64,000 bases of DNA from Glandiceps talaboti (Eukaryota; Hemichordata; Enteropneusta; Spengelidae), in contig NC_135563.1 of assembly GCF_964340395.1 (NCBI RefSeq), positions 22,270,309 to 22,334,308 on the forward strand, read 5' to 3'. Made by a program: the position numbers and the translations under genes. The first letter of the stretch is position 1. Each line of letters begins with the position of its first letter. Under the pieces are notes generated by a model. The model had not been told where the DNA came from, searched no databases, and saw only the letters and a list, made by a program, of their open reading frames with translations. Positions 10,605-23,318 of the stretch are shown here, one piece after another.

Positions 10605-12133
10605 TTCTAGTAATATTGGAAACTGCATACTATACACTTTCTCCAGCCACTACAAATAGTTCTTAGTTTTTTGTTCATATAATTTCCAACTTATCTTTTT
10701 GTACCTACTGGGGTATGTTGCTGAGTTGCCTATTGTAATAAAACCCTATGTCACATATTTATTTTTTGTTGGCAAAAACTTGAATGGTTTGGACAATTTA
10801 TTGAATGCTGTAACAAATATGAATCGAGTGTACCTAGTAACGTCAATGGATATGAAAGTAGACACAGGCAAATTAAGCTAATTAGGAGATGAACGTTCCA
10901 ATGAAAGATTTTTGAAGCGCAGCAGTCATTAGACGCACATGCTCTTGTTGGGGTCCCCATGTACACTACAAAAACCTTATAGTCTGATACAGAACTAGGA
11001 CACACAAATAAATCTTTATTTTCTTGTAGAAATGTATACATTTTACTCAAGACTCCTCCCCCCTTGAGTAAACCCTGACAATATACATAATCCACATTAA
11101 TTTTTGTTGTTGAAACTTGATGGATTGTACCCTATTTTGTTTGTATTTTAATTAAAAAAAACCATCTCCACCTGGGCATGCATAGTGGAAGATATATCCA
11201 AACTTTAATATTGACAAATTTAACAAAAACAGCATAAAATTAGAAGTACTATACAGGTAAAAGTGTGTTAGTTTGTTTTAGATTCAACTCATCTCTAATT
11301 TTCATTGCCAAAAATAGAATTTTACGACCTCTGAGGCACGTGATAGAAATACCGATCCTCCGATTTCTTGGTCAAAACCAATATGACTTCGGCTCCATGC
11401 ACTACACATGCATTACAATAAGTTTGCACAGAATATAGTCGACCTTCTTGTTATGGTTTGAACCTCTAGTATAAGGTAAAACATTACTGCAAATACTGAG
11501 AATTGTTCCAACAGTCATCTCTCCAGGTTAGAACAAACCTATAGCGTGTTCATTTCTTGCTACAAGGAAGTCTGACAGGTAATCATATTTATCCCAGTCT
11601 TAAAAATTTGTGAGAATATATTTATATGATGTGACATCTGTTTGAAATGTATTCACAGTGATGCTGATGTAAATGAAGTAAGTGAGTAGGTGAATACATC
11701 ATGGTCGATTAAATAATTCAAACCTGGATCATAGACTCACTCTGAGTAATTAAGTTGAAATATGAATTATTAATCCTTCCTTGATTCATTATCATAAAAA
11801 GTAGAAAGTGGTGCTGAAAACACGACAGGAGATGAATAAATAAGAAAGTAAGAATTTCCTAAAGATAATGAATGTTTTCTTATCACCCAGCTGAGTTATA
11901 AATGATGCAGTTTGAAAATCAAGTGCATCATTTAATTATTCATGGTAGAGATGAACATGTACATGTGCACTCATATTGAAAGGATGAATTGATCAATTTG
12001 TATGTCTGCCATGGAAGGTGAAGTGATGATACAATGTGTGCTCACAGCAAAACAGTAAATTGCTGATGCGTGGGTGTCATAATTTGTGCTTATAATAAAC
12101 CATTGGTTGTGTTGTGAGTAAGTTTCATCATTT

Positions 12134-12147
12134 GTTGCCATGGTTAC
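12134..12147. promoter_or_regulatory. RFX X-box-like site
   Basis: GTTGCCATGGTTAC matches the left half-site GTTGCC and the AT spacer of the RFX X-box exactly and has a one-base deviation in the right half. It is isolated from any visible gene start. Confidence 0.35.
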
Positions 12148-12438
12148 ATAGATAAAAGTGCTGGCAGACTATTGAGATTGTTATTTTATTATCAGTTACT
12201 GGAATGGCGGAAGAATTTACTACAGTACTAAAGGGTTTCATATGCATAATTTTTGTTTTGAAATCAGGTGAAGTTTGTATTATTATGCATTGTACATTGG
12301 GTTAGTTTTGTAACCTTGATAAAATATTTAAAGATTTAAAGGCTTTGTTTAGTAGTCCGAGGTGTGCACAATGACGTTTTCAAATGATAATGCTAAAAAT
12401 AAATAATATTGTTTTCGTTGTCATGTGTTTAATTGCAT

Positions 12439-12454
12439 CCCCCCCCCCCCCCCC
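12439..12454 (+). repeat. Poly-C run
   Basis: Sixteen consecutive C residues follow AATTGCAT. The complementary strand is a G-run. Such runs are prone to length error in both replication and sequencing, so the exact count should be treated with caution. Confidence 0.9.
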
Positions 12455-12821
12455 ACCGGTAGACAGTGTCTATGGTTTACATGATAGAACAACAAATTTT
12501 CTTTTTTGCCAATGAAAGCACCAAAGGCAGGATAAATTGCAAACAATGCTAGTGCACACTGCAAGCAGCACAACAGTTAAGTGCGTTTATAAGTACATCA
12601 TTTCTGAGGTCAAATATGTGCGATTTTGAATTGTTTCATTTTCAGTATGTACATGACTCTGTTTTTGAATCTTTCCATTTTTGCCTGTTTACAGACTCTG
12701 TTTTTGATTGGGCCTATTAGTCAAACTTTACCTTCATACAAATCTCAAGAAAAAAGTTGCAACAGGTTTATTACTTACATATTTTACGAAAGCAAACATA
12801 CGACAGTATACATAATTTATG

Positions 12822-12865
12822 TTTTAGAACCCTGGTAAAATGACTTGGAACTCAGATTTTCGCTA
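12822..12865 (+). repeat. Small piece of the GGGAACC dispersed repeat
   Basis: TAGAACCCTGGTAAAATGAC followed by TTGGAACTCAGATTTT matches the pattern seen in the arrays at 2808-3165 and, on the other strand, at 25650-25770. Only about 40 bases are recognisable. Confidence 0.45.
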
Positions 12866-14057
12866 CCAGCAGACCTAAACAAAATATTTGAAATATGTTA
12901 TTATGTTATTATTGGCATATTGTATGAAAGCAAACATGCAACAACCTCTCTCCTCTTATCAGTGCTTTCACTTTCCTTCCAAAATTTGTCATACAAACAT
13001 AAATATTTATATTTTAATTTCTTTTAATTTTTCAGTACTTTGAAAGTATCTTTTAGACAGAAATTGGAAAGTAATCTTTACTGATCTTATAAAGTGTATA
13101 TAAACATTGTCAAATCCAAAATGGTACCGTAAAGCACTGAACTGAAATAAATTTTACCATGATCATAGTTTTATGAAAGATTTTCTTGTTCCGTACTTTT
13201 TAAAGCAATTTCAGTTTTCTTTTGGATAGGAATCATAAAATAATAGCTATTTTTTTCTGTCATATTGAAAGTTTGATAAAAATGACATTATATGAAAATT
13301 ACTAAAAATTAAAGATTCATGAATTTTTGTAGGTACATCTCTTGTAATGAAGAGATCAAATTGACTTTTTGATTACAAAGTCATCCATCCATTAGTCAAC
13401 TATTGTCAATTGCCAACCAGTACAACAGATGTCACCAAACCAAAATTTAAATTCATGACTAATATAGCAACTTGGGTATAAAATGTAAAAAAAAAAAATT
13501 TTGTTTAACAATTCTACTACATCAAATTGGCAACTTGTATATGATGTTTTTATTTTTTTTTGATGACAGAAAACTTTCCTTTTCCTATATATTCTATAGT
13601 ATTAAATCATTTATTAACTCAACAAGAGATGATGAAAATGTTGTAATGAAAGACGGAACGATTGAATTTCTGTCTACATGTTAGTTTCGTACCTCAGTCA
13701 GCATTTCATTATTTTCGGGCTCCAAATAGTAAATATAATTTACACTTTCTGTATAAGCTGCATAACATACATGTACTGTCTTGGTTGTACAAATTTTATT
13801 AGTATTCTGAACACATCTACAAATACTCCTCATATCAACAATACACAAACTGCGGGTTGAAAATTTGCACAACACGTCTGTCTACAGGTTTGGGGTAAAC
13901 AAAAGTTATATTTACATTGGCTATATTATTATTCACCATTTATCAATACAGCAATTTATGTTTGTGTCACATTTTGTGTTTGCTAGCCATAGCTGTCAGT
14001 TGATTGCAAACTTCAGTCACAGTTATTTTTTTGACAAACAACCGTGAAAGCTTCACA

Positions 14058-14118
14058 ATGGCGTTTGCTCTTATGGACATACGAAGAAGATTAAGTAGTG
14101 TTAGACCATTTGTGCTTG
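14058..14118 (+). CDS. Candidate first coding exon, unknown gene
   Basis: ATG at 14058 sits in a favourable start context (CACAATGG), with an in-frame TGA about 60 bases upstream. The frame reads 20 codons plus one base, MAFALMDIRRRLSSVRPFVL, and then meets GGTAAGT, a near-ideal 5' splice donor with GT at 14119. The peptide has several arginines and serines and one acid, which is how mitochondrial presequences look, but that is only a composition argument. The exon ends in phase 1. No second exon can be joined to it with confidence: candidate acceptors exist but none gives a recognisable protein. It may be a true first exon with a very long intron, or chance. Confidence 0.35.
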
Positions 14119-14776
14119 GTAAGTCATATTGTTAAACTTTCTCAACTACATGCAGTTAATAACATAGTGATCAAACCTTCTCAGTGCATGTATTTCACAA
14201 TGTATGAGTTTGTTGACAATGATTGGTCTAGACAGTTTATTGTTTATACAAATATACTGATCAAACCTTCTCACAGCCTGAAAGATCCAGACATTCCTTA
14301 ATGTCAGGGTACTTAGCAAGTTATTACATTAATGGATCATTAACAACCAGTCACCTTTCCCTCTCAATATCCCGCAAATTTATATATGTGTTGTCAAACA
14401 ATTGAGTGGTATAGACTATATAGTTTTGTATGTTAACTATAGACTGTGAAAATCATTTAGTATTACCAACTAGAAACCTGTAATTTACCTCATTAGAAAA
14501 CTTACAACTGTGTATATAGTTTATATGAATTTGTGTTAATTTTCAAAGAGCTAAAATTAAAATAGAAATAGTTTTTGCGTACAGCTACCGAGGTGTTCAC
14601 CATCTAAGTTAGCCCGGGAGACTAGCATACTCAAAATTTAAGTGTTAGCTTTTTAAAGTTCTGGACACCATTATTTGTTTATGAATAAGTTATTAGCTGA
14701 AACATTTGACTTTAATACACTGGAACTGAACCAAGATTCATTGTGGTTAATATTTAGATCTCACCACTTTTCTGTT

Positions 14777-14778
<2 letters not shown>

Positions 14779-14820
<42 letters not shown>

Positions 14821-14860
14821 ATGCGTTCGCACGCGTGCAAATTGTGTGTGGCACATGTAT
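14779..14860. repeat. GT dinucleotide array with alternating purine-pyrimidine extension
   Basis: About 20 GT units run to 14819 and continue into GCATGCG, CGCACGCGTGCA and TGTGTGTGGCACATGTATGT, so alternation of purine and pyrimidine persists with few breaks for roughly 80 bases. Such tracts can adopt Z-DNA by known rules. Confidence 0.95.
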
Positions 14861-15539
14861 GTATATGATGTACTCCTGATGCTTGTGTGTAGGTAAAACA
14901 ATTACATATATTTTTCATACCACTTAACATTCTCCACAGTGTTTGTGCTATGATTTTTAACCCTGGTATCAGCAGGGGGGAAAGCAGGTAAGATGAAATG
15001 ATTTCCATACCCTGTACTGTAGTTTTGGTAGGCAACCCTAGGAGCCTGGATATCTGGGAATCTCAGATAGATTTTACTTATCTTAGCTGCATCTAGATGA
15101 GGTATACACCTGGTTAGTGCATCTATCTCAAGCACCAGTAGAATTGTCCACATTTCTAAACTAGTGAGATAATGTCATAAGAATAGAAATTGACCTGTAA
15201 TATTGCAACAGTGACAGTTTGTGATCCCCTGGACTTTCTAGGATATTCAACTCAGGTATTTGATAGACTAGTGTACAATACATCATGTCAGTTCTGAACC
15301 ATGCGTTTGTATAACACAGCTGTTTTTGAACAGAGTACTTTAAAGCTGGTAGGATGAATGACATGTACATATACACATCCCTACTATACATACATGTTTG
15401 TATAAACAACAGAAGATATATCATTCTAGGCTCTTGAATATAGATTTTGATACTTTTATTATGCATAGTGTTGTTTGTATATATGAAATATGAAGCTTTT
15501 AAGATTGCAAGCCTTTGATCTGTTTGGCTATAGTTTTGT

Positions 15540-15960
15540 GTCGGAATGTGTATTCCATATTAAATACCTTGAAGGACTGCAAAGTTATGAAGAATTAGAT
15601 GTTGTTATCCAATATTTGTCTTTGTTCAACCAAGGAAAATTTGATTGACCTAAAGGTCAGTTTGTCACCATGAGTCGCTTGACCAGTAGTGAGATAACCC
15701 TCAGGTCACAAGTATTTTCCAGCTGTAATATTGGATAAAAATAATTATACCAGTGCCAGCATTATAAAAGAAAAACTAGAGGAATTAATGGTAATTTTTG
15801 AACATTTTGCCTCATATTTCAACCTGAGTGACATTAGACACATGGTGTCATGATGTAAAACAACCAGGGTATAAATTCCATATTTTTTTGTCCAACTTGG
15901 CTTGTGCATGGTATAATAAGCTGTTGAAGAATATGTTTTCACATCTAAGTGTATTAAGTT
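15540..15960 (-). mobile_element. Hairpin dispersed element, copy 2 (reverse)
   Basis: Read on the minus strand this copy shows GAAATATGAGGCAAAATGTTC, GCTGGCACTGGTATAATTAT and TTATCCAATATTAC in the same order as copy 1. The core carries ACCTAAAGGTCAGTTTGTCA and, on the other side, an AGTGAGATAACCCTCAGGTC segment, which can pair. The outer ATACCCTGGTTGTTTTACAT segment is shared with copy 3. The approximate limits come from where similarity fades. Confidence 0.65.
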
Positions 15961-18210
15961 AAAATAGAACTTTCTGAAAACTCAAAACCTGGTTTTATTA
16001 TCTCATCAGAAGAATGATAAGGATTAGGAATTACTATGTTCAGGATCATCATTTTTCTTTCACTTAGCCAGACAACTATTTTTCATAACAAAATCTTAAT
16101 CTGGACTGGGACTTTAATTTGTATTGGTAAAGAAAGCAAAGGAAAAAGAAATCTACATACAGCCTGTATGTAGTTTATGATGTATACTTTCCAATCAGTG
16201 GATACATGTAATGGGCTACGCATTGCACAGAAATCTGTCCCCCCAAAAATGCATCAGTGCTCGTGAAGTGTATCTAAATTTAGCATCAAAGCTAAGAATC
16301 ATGATGGTAGAAATCTAGTGTTGACAGTATGGCCATTTTATTTACATTAAGAATACTCCTCTTCAGTCACCATGTCAATCAATAATTCAAAAAAACCCTG
16401 CATTTTTCATCTCTTCAAATAATCCAGCTTTTTAATCCCACTAAGTCCAGTTCACTTTTTCAGAAAAGTCCAAATCCCCTAAATGCCAAAGTTAAACCAT
16501 AAACAGATTTTGTCACCTTAATAAGTAATTCTGTCAGTCAGTCAGGTCAGTATAAAACATTTTAAAAAGTTCATATTTGAAACAGGTCCTGATTCAAAAG
16601 ATAGTGACAACCTCTGATTATTTCAAAGACATGATTTCATTACACCTTTTTGACATGCAGTCACACCATTACATATTGGTAAACGATTTGAAAGGGGCAC
16701 TTAACCAAGTTTATATGTTTTTTTTTTTAAACTTTTGCTGGTACCTGCATTATTCTACTACTATAAAGATAACATTACTTAATTGTTATTAACAGAATTT
16801 GAAGTCAAACCTGGCATTTAGAAATGATATAAACAATTTGATTTTTAAATGCTCATTTTGAAAAAAAATTCTTGTCACAATTACTAAAAGTGATGGAAAC
16901 AAATGCATAATTGTCAATCCCTAAGCAGATTGCAGTAAAGGTTTATAGGAGTTATGTAATATAGAAATGTTAATATCCATTTTAAAAAAAATGTATAATC
17001 CAACTAAAGCCATTATACAGACAAATAGATTCAGAACGTTCAGATTTGATCCTCTGAAATTTTGTGTTGGGATTTAACTATAGGGCTTTTTTATGTTCAT
17101 TTCCTGAAAGGGCAAAATGTTAATCCTAGTCCGGGCGGCTGAGCTTAACCTTAGCTTTTAAATCTTAAGGTTAGGTCATATCAACTCATGAGTCTGTCAT
17201 GTATTAGAAGAAAATATTGTATTTCTTTGCTTTAAAAACACTGCAGAAATTGATTTCAAATCACACTGATACTGAGAGATATAAATTAAGTTGTGTATAT
17301 TTAATTAATTCAATTTTACAGGTTATGTAGCCTGAAAGCCATCGTGGGTAGCAAGTAGTTAACCCATTGGTAGGACTCTAGTGATAACTGCAAAATATTC
17401 ATAACATGCTTGTTAGGTACACGATGTTTACATGGATAGAAAATTTGTTTTCATATTTGATATGATTAATTGCAACTTTGGTAAATTATTCGTCTTTTAG
17501 TGTAAAAATAGTCAAAATAGAAGAATTATTTCCAAAGATGAGGAATTGATCATTCTGAAAAATGATTATATTTCAAAACAGGTTTTGCAGATAAAGGTTG
17601 TGTGACAGAAGGAGCTGTTAACTTTCTCTATACCATTTACAGGACACAATTAAAAAAATATGACAATGTTTGTTGTGATTGTGATTGTGATGGAAATATT
17701 TGCTAAATCTAATTGGTGAACTGGCTGGCTGTGTTCTTCCTTTTGCCATTCCTGTTGGCATGATTTTCATTTGATCATTGATGTCTACATGCAGGTTATA
17801 GTTACAAAGACAGAAACAGTGTTGTGCATATAACTGTGTATTCACTTGGAGACCTACTGGATCGCTGTTTTCATCTGAGATGCCTGTACTTAGTATTTAT
17901 ACAAATCTCTCCCTTGCTGCAGACTGCAGTGGCTGTTACAAAGCTGTCATTTAATTGCTAAGAAAACAGAAATTGTATCCAAGGTTGGGAACCCTTAGCA
18001 ACTGATGGGGACAGTCAGGTATTAAAACCTTGCGTAGATTACAATATTGTAAATCCTAATGTTGTTTGGAAACCTTCAAGTTGATCAAGTGCCCTGGGAA
18101 CTTGCTAGATTTTATCCTTCTTGCAAGCCAGAGGCTGATTGCATTGAAATGTGTCATCATAGTGGCATGTGCTGCAGAGGTTTTACAGTAGTGAATTTAC
18201 GTACATGTAC
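15961..18210. other. Anonymous AT-rich sequence
   Basis: No gene or known repeat can be supported. A plus-strand frame at 16577-16792 begins beside an AAACAG that could be an acceptor and reads VLIQKIVTTSDYFKDMI, but it lacks a consensus donor and soon becomes phenylalanine-rich low-complexity sequence. GTTGGGAACCCTTAGCAACT at 17983 recurs near 24382, a short dispersed repeat. A cysteine-containing frame starts at 18059 and is discussed under rejected items. Confidence 0.5.
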
Positions 18211-18290
18211 TTACCACGTACCCTACTTACCACGTACCCTACTTACCACGTACCCTATTTACCACATACCCTACTTACTATGTACCCTAC
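18211..18290. repeat. 16-bp unit, five tandem copies
   Basis: Five units of TTACCACGTACCCTAC stand in direct series. The first two are identical and the last two have several substitutions. It sits about 400 bases left of the large 41-bp array and is unrelated in sequence. Confidence 0.93.
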
Positions 18291-18683
18291 TCAAAAACAC
18301 TTGAAGTCAGGTTGAGGTTAGAGTGCATGTGATTTTATGGGGTTAGACACTTGAATGTAGTCTCAGTGTCTTAAAGGTTTTGTTGGGAAGATAAAGAAAA
18401 GTGTAATTAATAAATTCTGAGCCTGAGAAGATTTTGTTAGTGATAAAAACAGGCATGAGAATAGTGTACGTAATCCAATTATAAAATGTATGGCTAATGT
18501 GAAATACAAACATTGTCAACCTAACACTAACAATACATAGTTGATTAGGCTGACTTGCACAAGGATAGAATTCAGGCTAAATATAACATCAGTGCAGTTT
18601 CAATTTTACTTGTCATGTAAATATAATGTGCACTTGTGGCATGTAATGATAAAAACCTGTCAACATTGAATGTTTACCTTTAG

Positions 18684-19925
18684 TTATCACCATTTTCTTA
18701 TACTAGTTATAGCATATGTCCGCCTTATCACCATTTGCTTATACTAGTTATAGCATATGTCTGCCTTATCACCATTTGATTATACTAGTTATAGAATATA
18801 TCCGCCTTATCACCATTTGCTTATACTAGTTATAGCATATGTCCGCCTTATCACCATTTGCTTATACTAGTTATAGCATATGTCCGCCTTATCACCATTT
18901 GCTTATACTAGTTATAGCATATGTCCGCCTTATCACCATTTGCTTATACTAGTTATAGAATATATCCGCCTTATCACCATTTGCTTATACTAGTTATAGA
19001 ATATGTCTGCCTTATCACCATTTTCTTATACTAGTTATAGCATATGTCCGCCTTATCACCATTTGCTTATACTAGTTATAGCATATGTCCGCCTTATCAC
19101 CATTTGCTTATACTAGTTATAGAATATATCCGCCTTATCACCATTTGCTTATACTAGTTATAGAATATGTCTGCCTTATCACCATTTTCTTATACTAGTT
19201 ATAGAATATGTCCGCCTTATCACCATTTGCTTATACTAGTTATAGAATATGTCCGCCTTATCACCATTTGCTTATACTAGTTATAGAATATGTCTGCCTT
19301 ATCACCATTTTCTTATACTAGTTATAGAATATGTCTGCCTTATCACCATTTTCTTATACTAGTTATAGAATATGTCTGCCTTATCACCATTTTCTTATAC
19401 TAGTTATAGAATATGTCCGCCTTATCACCATTTGCTTATACTAGTTATAGAATATGTCTGCCTTATCACCATTTTCTTATACTAGTTATAGAATATGTCC
19501 GCCTTATCACCATTTGCTTATACTAGTTATAGAATATGTCCGCCTTATCACCATTTGCTTATACTAGTTATAGAATATGTCTGCCTTATCACCATTTTCT
19601 TATACTAGTTATAGAATATGTCTGCCTTATCACCATTTTCTTATACTAGTTATAGAATATGTCTGCCTTATCACCATTTTCTTATACTAGTTATAGAATA
19701 TGTCTGCCTTATCACCATTTTCTTATACTAGTTATAGAATATGTCTGCCTTATCACCATTTTCTTATACTAGTTATAGAATATGTCTGCCTTATCACCAT
19801 TTTCTTATACTAGTTATAGAATATGTCTGCCTTATCACCATTTTCTTATACTAGTTATAGCATATGTCCGCCTTATCACCATTTGCTTATACTAGTTATA
19901 GAATATATCCGCCTTATCACCATTT
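18684..19925. repeat. 41-bp minisatellite array
   Basis: About 30 copies of a 41-base unit that contains TTATCACCATTTGCTTATAC and TAGTTATAGAATATGTC. Two main subtypes alternate: CATTTGC with GTCCGCC and CATTTTC with GTCTGCC, plus a minor GCATATG form. Runs of the CATTTTC/GTCTGCC subtype near 19590-19860 are virtually identical, which suggests recent local expansion. No reading frame is kept. Confidence 0.98.
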
Positions 19926-20250
19926 GATTATAGAATGTGTCCACCTTATCACCACTTGATTATAGAATGTGTCCACCCGGTTATCACCACTTGATTATGG
20001 AATATATCCACCTTATCACCACTTGATTATGGAATATATCCACCTTATCACCACTTGATTATGAAATATATCCTCCTTATCACCATTTGATTATCGAATA
20101 TATCCACCTTATCACCACTTGATTATCGAATATATCCACCTTATCACCACTTGATTATGGAATATATCCACCTTATCACCACTTGATTATCGAATATATC
20201 CACCTTATCACCACTTGATTATAGGAATATATCCACCTTATCACCATTTG
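19926..20250. repeat. 32-bp derivative of the 41-bp minisatellite
   Basis: The array continues without a gap but the unit drops to 32 bases. The TATACTAGT segment is missing, the start reads TTATCACCACTTGATTATGG and the end reads AATATATCCACC. About ten copies follow. The transition shows that an internal deletion variant was itself amplified next to the parent array. Confidence 0.95.
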
Positions 20251-20454
20251 ACAGGTTTTATCAAGTTAATTGCAATCATTTCTACAAATGTAATCACCAA
20301 TCTACTTCTGTGATCACATGGCTTATTTGCCTGTTCATGATCCTACCGGTATCTACAAAACAAGCTGTATCCATCACACATTTTAGAAATTTTACCATTT
20401 ATCTGTTTAGATTTAAATAACAAAATTGTAATGTACATCTAAGCAGATCAACTC

Positions 20455-20583
20455 AATTTGTACTCTGTTCTGTTCTTTCCAATCTTTATTTTTCAATTTT
20501 ATTTTCCTCTTTTAATGAGTGCACATGGAAAGCCAATTTCCAATGCATTTTATGTAAATGACAATAAAATTATTATTACTATT
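20455..20583 (+). mobile_element. Possible LINE-type 3' tail
   Basis: A T- and C-rich segment is followed by TGTAAATGACAATAAAATTA and an ATT-rich end (ATTATTACTATTATAG). Non-LTR retrotransposons of the CR1/L2 type often end in a GACAATAAA-like signal followed by short ATT repeats. No reverse-transcriptase frame precedes it here, so at most the 3' untranslated end survives. An ordinary polyadenylation-like sequence is the alternative. Confidence 0.35.
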
Positions 20584-21568
20584 ATAGGACTGGATGATAT
20601 TGTTATAGAGTGCAGGATGTAAATGGTCTATTGCATTATTGTGTGAATTTCACACAACACTATTCTGTAATGTAAGAAGGCTGCTGTGATGTCAAACTCG
20701 TCAGAAATTTCATCCATTTTTGTGCTCAATTACAGGAAAAAAAAATACCAGGTCACTGTCGCACAGCATTACAGTAATTGTATTACATTACTAATAGTTT
20801 CCTTTACAAAAAATTTGATCATAATTTAGCGACAAGAAAATGACAAATTACAACTAGTCGTTTCTCATATGAGTCACAAAGTCTCATGGGAATGGTATGT
20901 ACTGTCCTTTCTAATTTGAGTGTAGGTACTGTCCTTTCTAATTTGAGTAGTTTATTGGCCTAATGGTGACAAAATTGATGGATCACTGCTAGGAAATCCT
21001 TTCCCAGTCACAGTAAAGGTGACAGATACTGATAGGTTACAATGTAATGATGGATAAATACTAATTTGGGTATACTTGTTCTAATTATCAAGTCACTCAA
21101 TCACTAATCACCACAAGGCCAGGTGGTTTGACTTTACTATTCAGTCACTGTTGTCAGAATTTGGAACTAGTCTTGGCTTTTATTTACACCAACAGTTAGT
21201 AAGCTGAATTTGGCTCTTTTGAATGTATTTGAAGTCAGATGCCGTATTTTCGGCTAAATTCAGTTTATAAAATACAATTAGACATTATAGTACTTTATAC
21301 TCCCTACAGTTTAATGATAACATTGGAACAAGATATTAAACATTATACAGACAGATCAAATTCTAGTAAACTCTGCATCATGTCTTCTATACTATCAATA
21401 CTATATACTATAATGAATTCTGCAAAAAACTTGGACTTTGTGATTAACACTTGGACCATGAACTCACACACTTTGTTACTAAATGTATATTTTGGTGATT
21501 GATTATTTTTTTGGAGAATTTGACATTGATCAGGTCATATAGGCTGTTAGCCTTTTCTAGCTGTAATT
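20584..21568. other. Anonymous sequence with a 25-bp duplication
   Basis: No gene is recognised. GTACTGTCCTTTCTAATTTG appears twice in direct series around 20896-20946. The frame at 21239-21502 has unbiased AT-rich composition and no splice or start context to support it. Confidence 0.5.
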
Positions 21569-21764
21569 TGATATGATATGATATGATATGATATATGATA
21601 TGATATGATATATGATATGATATGATATATGATATGATATGATATATGATATAATATATTATATATGATATGATATGATATGATATATGATATGATATAT
21701 GATATGATATAATATGATATGATATGATATGATATGATATATGATATGATATGGTATGATATGA
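21569..21764. repeat. GATAT/GATATAT microsatellite
   Basis: The tract is made of GATAT units with frequent seven-base GATATAT variants and a few TAATATATT interruptions, about 195 bases in all. The minus-strand frames that cross it, rich in SYHI and IISY, are artefacts of the repeat. Confidence 0.97.
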
Positions 21765-21884
21765 CTGCACAGATTTCATGGTTATAAATTAGGTATAAGA
21801 GTGTTGGGAATTTGGTTTGATTTGACTTTCTTTTTCTTGTCACTGATAACATAGCTCTTTAATATTTTAATTTAAACATTATTT

Positions 21885-22065
21885 GTAATTTCTCGGAAGT
21901 ACATTCAAAATTTTGCCAGCGTCATCAGGAGTGTACTACATGGGCTATTGTAATATGTCTTTGAAGTACACGCTGACAATGCTGAGGAGACATTGGCAAA
22001 AATATGCGATTTGCTGCCAAGAAATATTTTGAATGGTGAGTGCAAATCTCATTACTAAGTATGGA
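21885..22065. mobile_element. Imperfect inverted-repeat element
   Basis: The left part reads CATTCAAAATTTTGCCAGCG, then AGGAGTGTACT. The right part, on the opposite strand, reads CATTCAAAATATTTCTTGGC, then TTGTCAGCGTGTACTTC. The arms are similar but contain indels, so this is a decayed foldback structure of about 180 bases with no known family. A GTGAGT at 22036 beside it is probably incidental, because a TGA lies just before it in the only open frame. Confidence 0.35.
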
Positions 22066-22069
22066 CCCA

Positions 22070-23318
22070 GAGTCCATGAACATTCATTCTCACATTATTT
22101 GTAATATTATTATACAAAATTACAAAGCAAAGTCTATATGTCATTTTCTGTTGTTTACTGTATATCCATTGTATTGTGAAGGACGTACCTAATAGTAAAC
22201 ATGTTGTGAAATTGAATAGATTTTACTTTCTTCTCATAGTGTAACCCTAATTTAATTAAAAATACCATTTATAATATACTATTGCCAAATTATGAAGCAA
22301 AATCTATGTGTCGGTTGGTTATGTATCAACATAACAGTTTCATAAATTATATCATTTTGAGAAAAATGATGAATATAAGGATAGATAAGCCTTGTGGGTG
22401 TAAGACGATAACCTTTATGTTAGACGGTTTAGTCTAGGCTATTCATAATTGATGAAATATATATTTTAAAATTGAATGTTTAGAGCTAGCAGTAATATAG
22501 TTAAAGTATTGTTGATTGCTGGTATCATGAGTTTATATCTATTTTTACATTTTCTCATTGTAACACGTACAATACATGTTTGTACCTAAAAAATAATGGT
22601 AAAAAAATTAGCATGTGTGTACATGCTCTAGATGTTTTCATTTCATAATACTTATTAATAAACGTCTAAATGCCTCAGAAATGATAGTTGAAGTCAGAAG
22701 GAAACTGTGATCCATTGGCTTCATGAGAGGTACCAAATTTCAGCGATAAATGATCATTTTTGTCCAGATACGAAATTATGGTGTCACTGATCTAATAATC
22801 TGTGACATTATAATATTACTGATCTGGTTACAAAGGGGGTCAGTTTTCAAAATTGTTTTGTAGAATCAAAGAAAATTTGTGTCAGGCAGGTTATGAGAAA
22901 TACAAAACTAAAAAGGGTTGCCCTAATATTGTCATGAGTATAAAATGTTCAGCCCTATGACCATTGACCTATGCTGTTGTTTAGCAGTGAGAAAGACTGT
23001 GATAAATACTTAATAGCCAATGATGCCTACATTAACAAAGACCTTGAACAGATGTATGTCATTTTATGAATGCAATGATTATAATAAAACTCATATTAAC
23101 AAAAATAAACTATTATGATAGCAGCAAATGTAAAGTTATTGTATCTGATGATAATAAGTACATCATTAGAATGAACACCAAGTGTTTGAAGTATTATGTA
23201 CATTTTATGATGTTATGAATGTAGAGATTAATAATATGAATATTTTATTGCAATAGGTGACGTACCTCATAATATTAGTTGTTCAGTATAGTCTTCCCGG
23301 TCAGTCAGGGAAATTGTT
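22070..23318. other. Anonymous AT-rich sequence with one dispersed-repeat copy
   Basis: No gene is visible. The part at 22670-22900 shares phrases with 53490-53700: GAAATGATAGTTGAAGTCAG against GAAATGACAAATAAAGTCAG, then AAGGAAACTGTGATCCATT against AAGGAAATTTTGATCCATT, in the same orientation. It is listed as a weak dispersed pair. Confidence 0.45.

Larger units (their letters stand above)
10605..14057. other. Anonymous AT-rich sequence
   Basis: No gene is supported. A minus-strand frame at 10751-11095 and several plus-strand frames at 12626-14047 are short and low in complexity. A poly-C run, an X-box-like site and a small piece of the GGGAACC repeat family (12822-12865) are listed separately. 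The last 250 bases could hold the promoter or 5' UTR of the candidate exon at 14058, but no TATA box at a convincing distance is seen. Confidence 0.5.

Noticed and set aside
16577-16792. Internal exon beginning VLIQKIVTTSDYFKDMI
   Set aside because: The acceptor AAACAG lacks a pyrimidine tract, the GTAAAC at the possible donor is weak, and in the phase needed after the 14058 exon it stops after ten codons.
18059-18304. Small cysteine-rich protein (SCKPEADCIEMCHH, then SGMCCRG) from an ATG at 18059
   Set aside because: The cysteine spacing looks peptide-like, but there is no signal peptide, no good splice donor, and the frame runs into the 16-bp tandem array. No support beyond composition.
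21444-21852. Two 101-111-codon minus-strand frames rich in SYHI
   Set aside because: Translation of the GATAT microsatellite.
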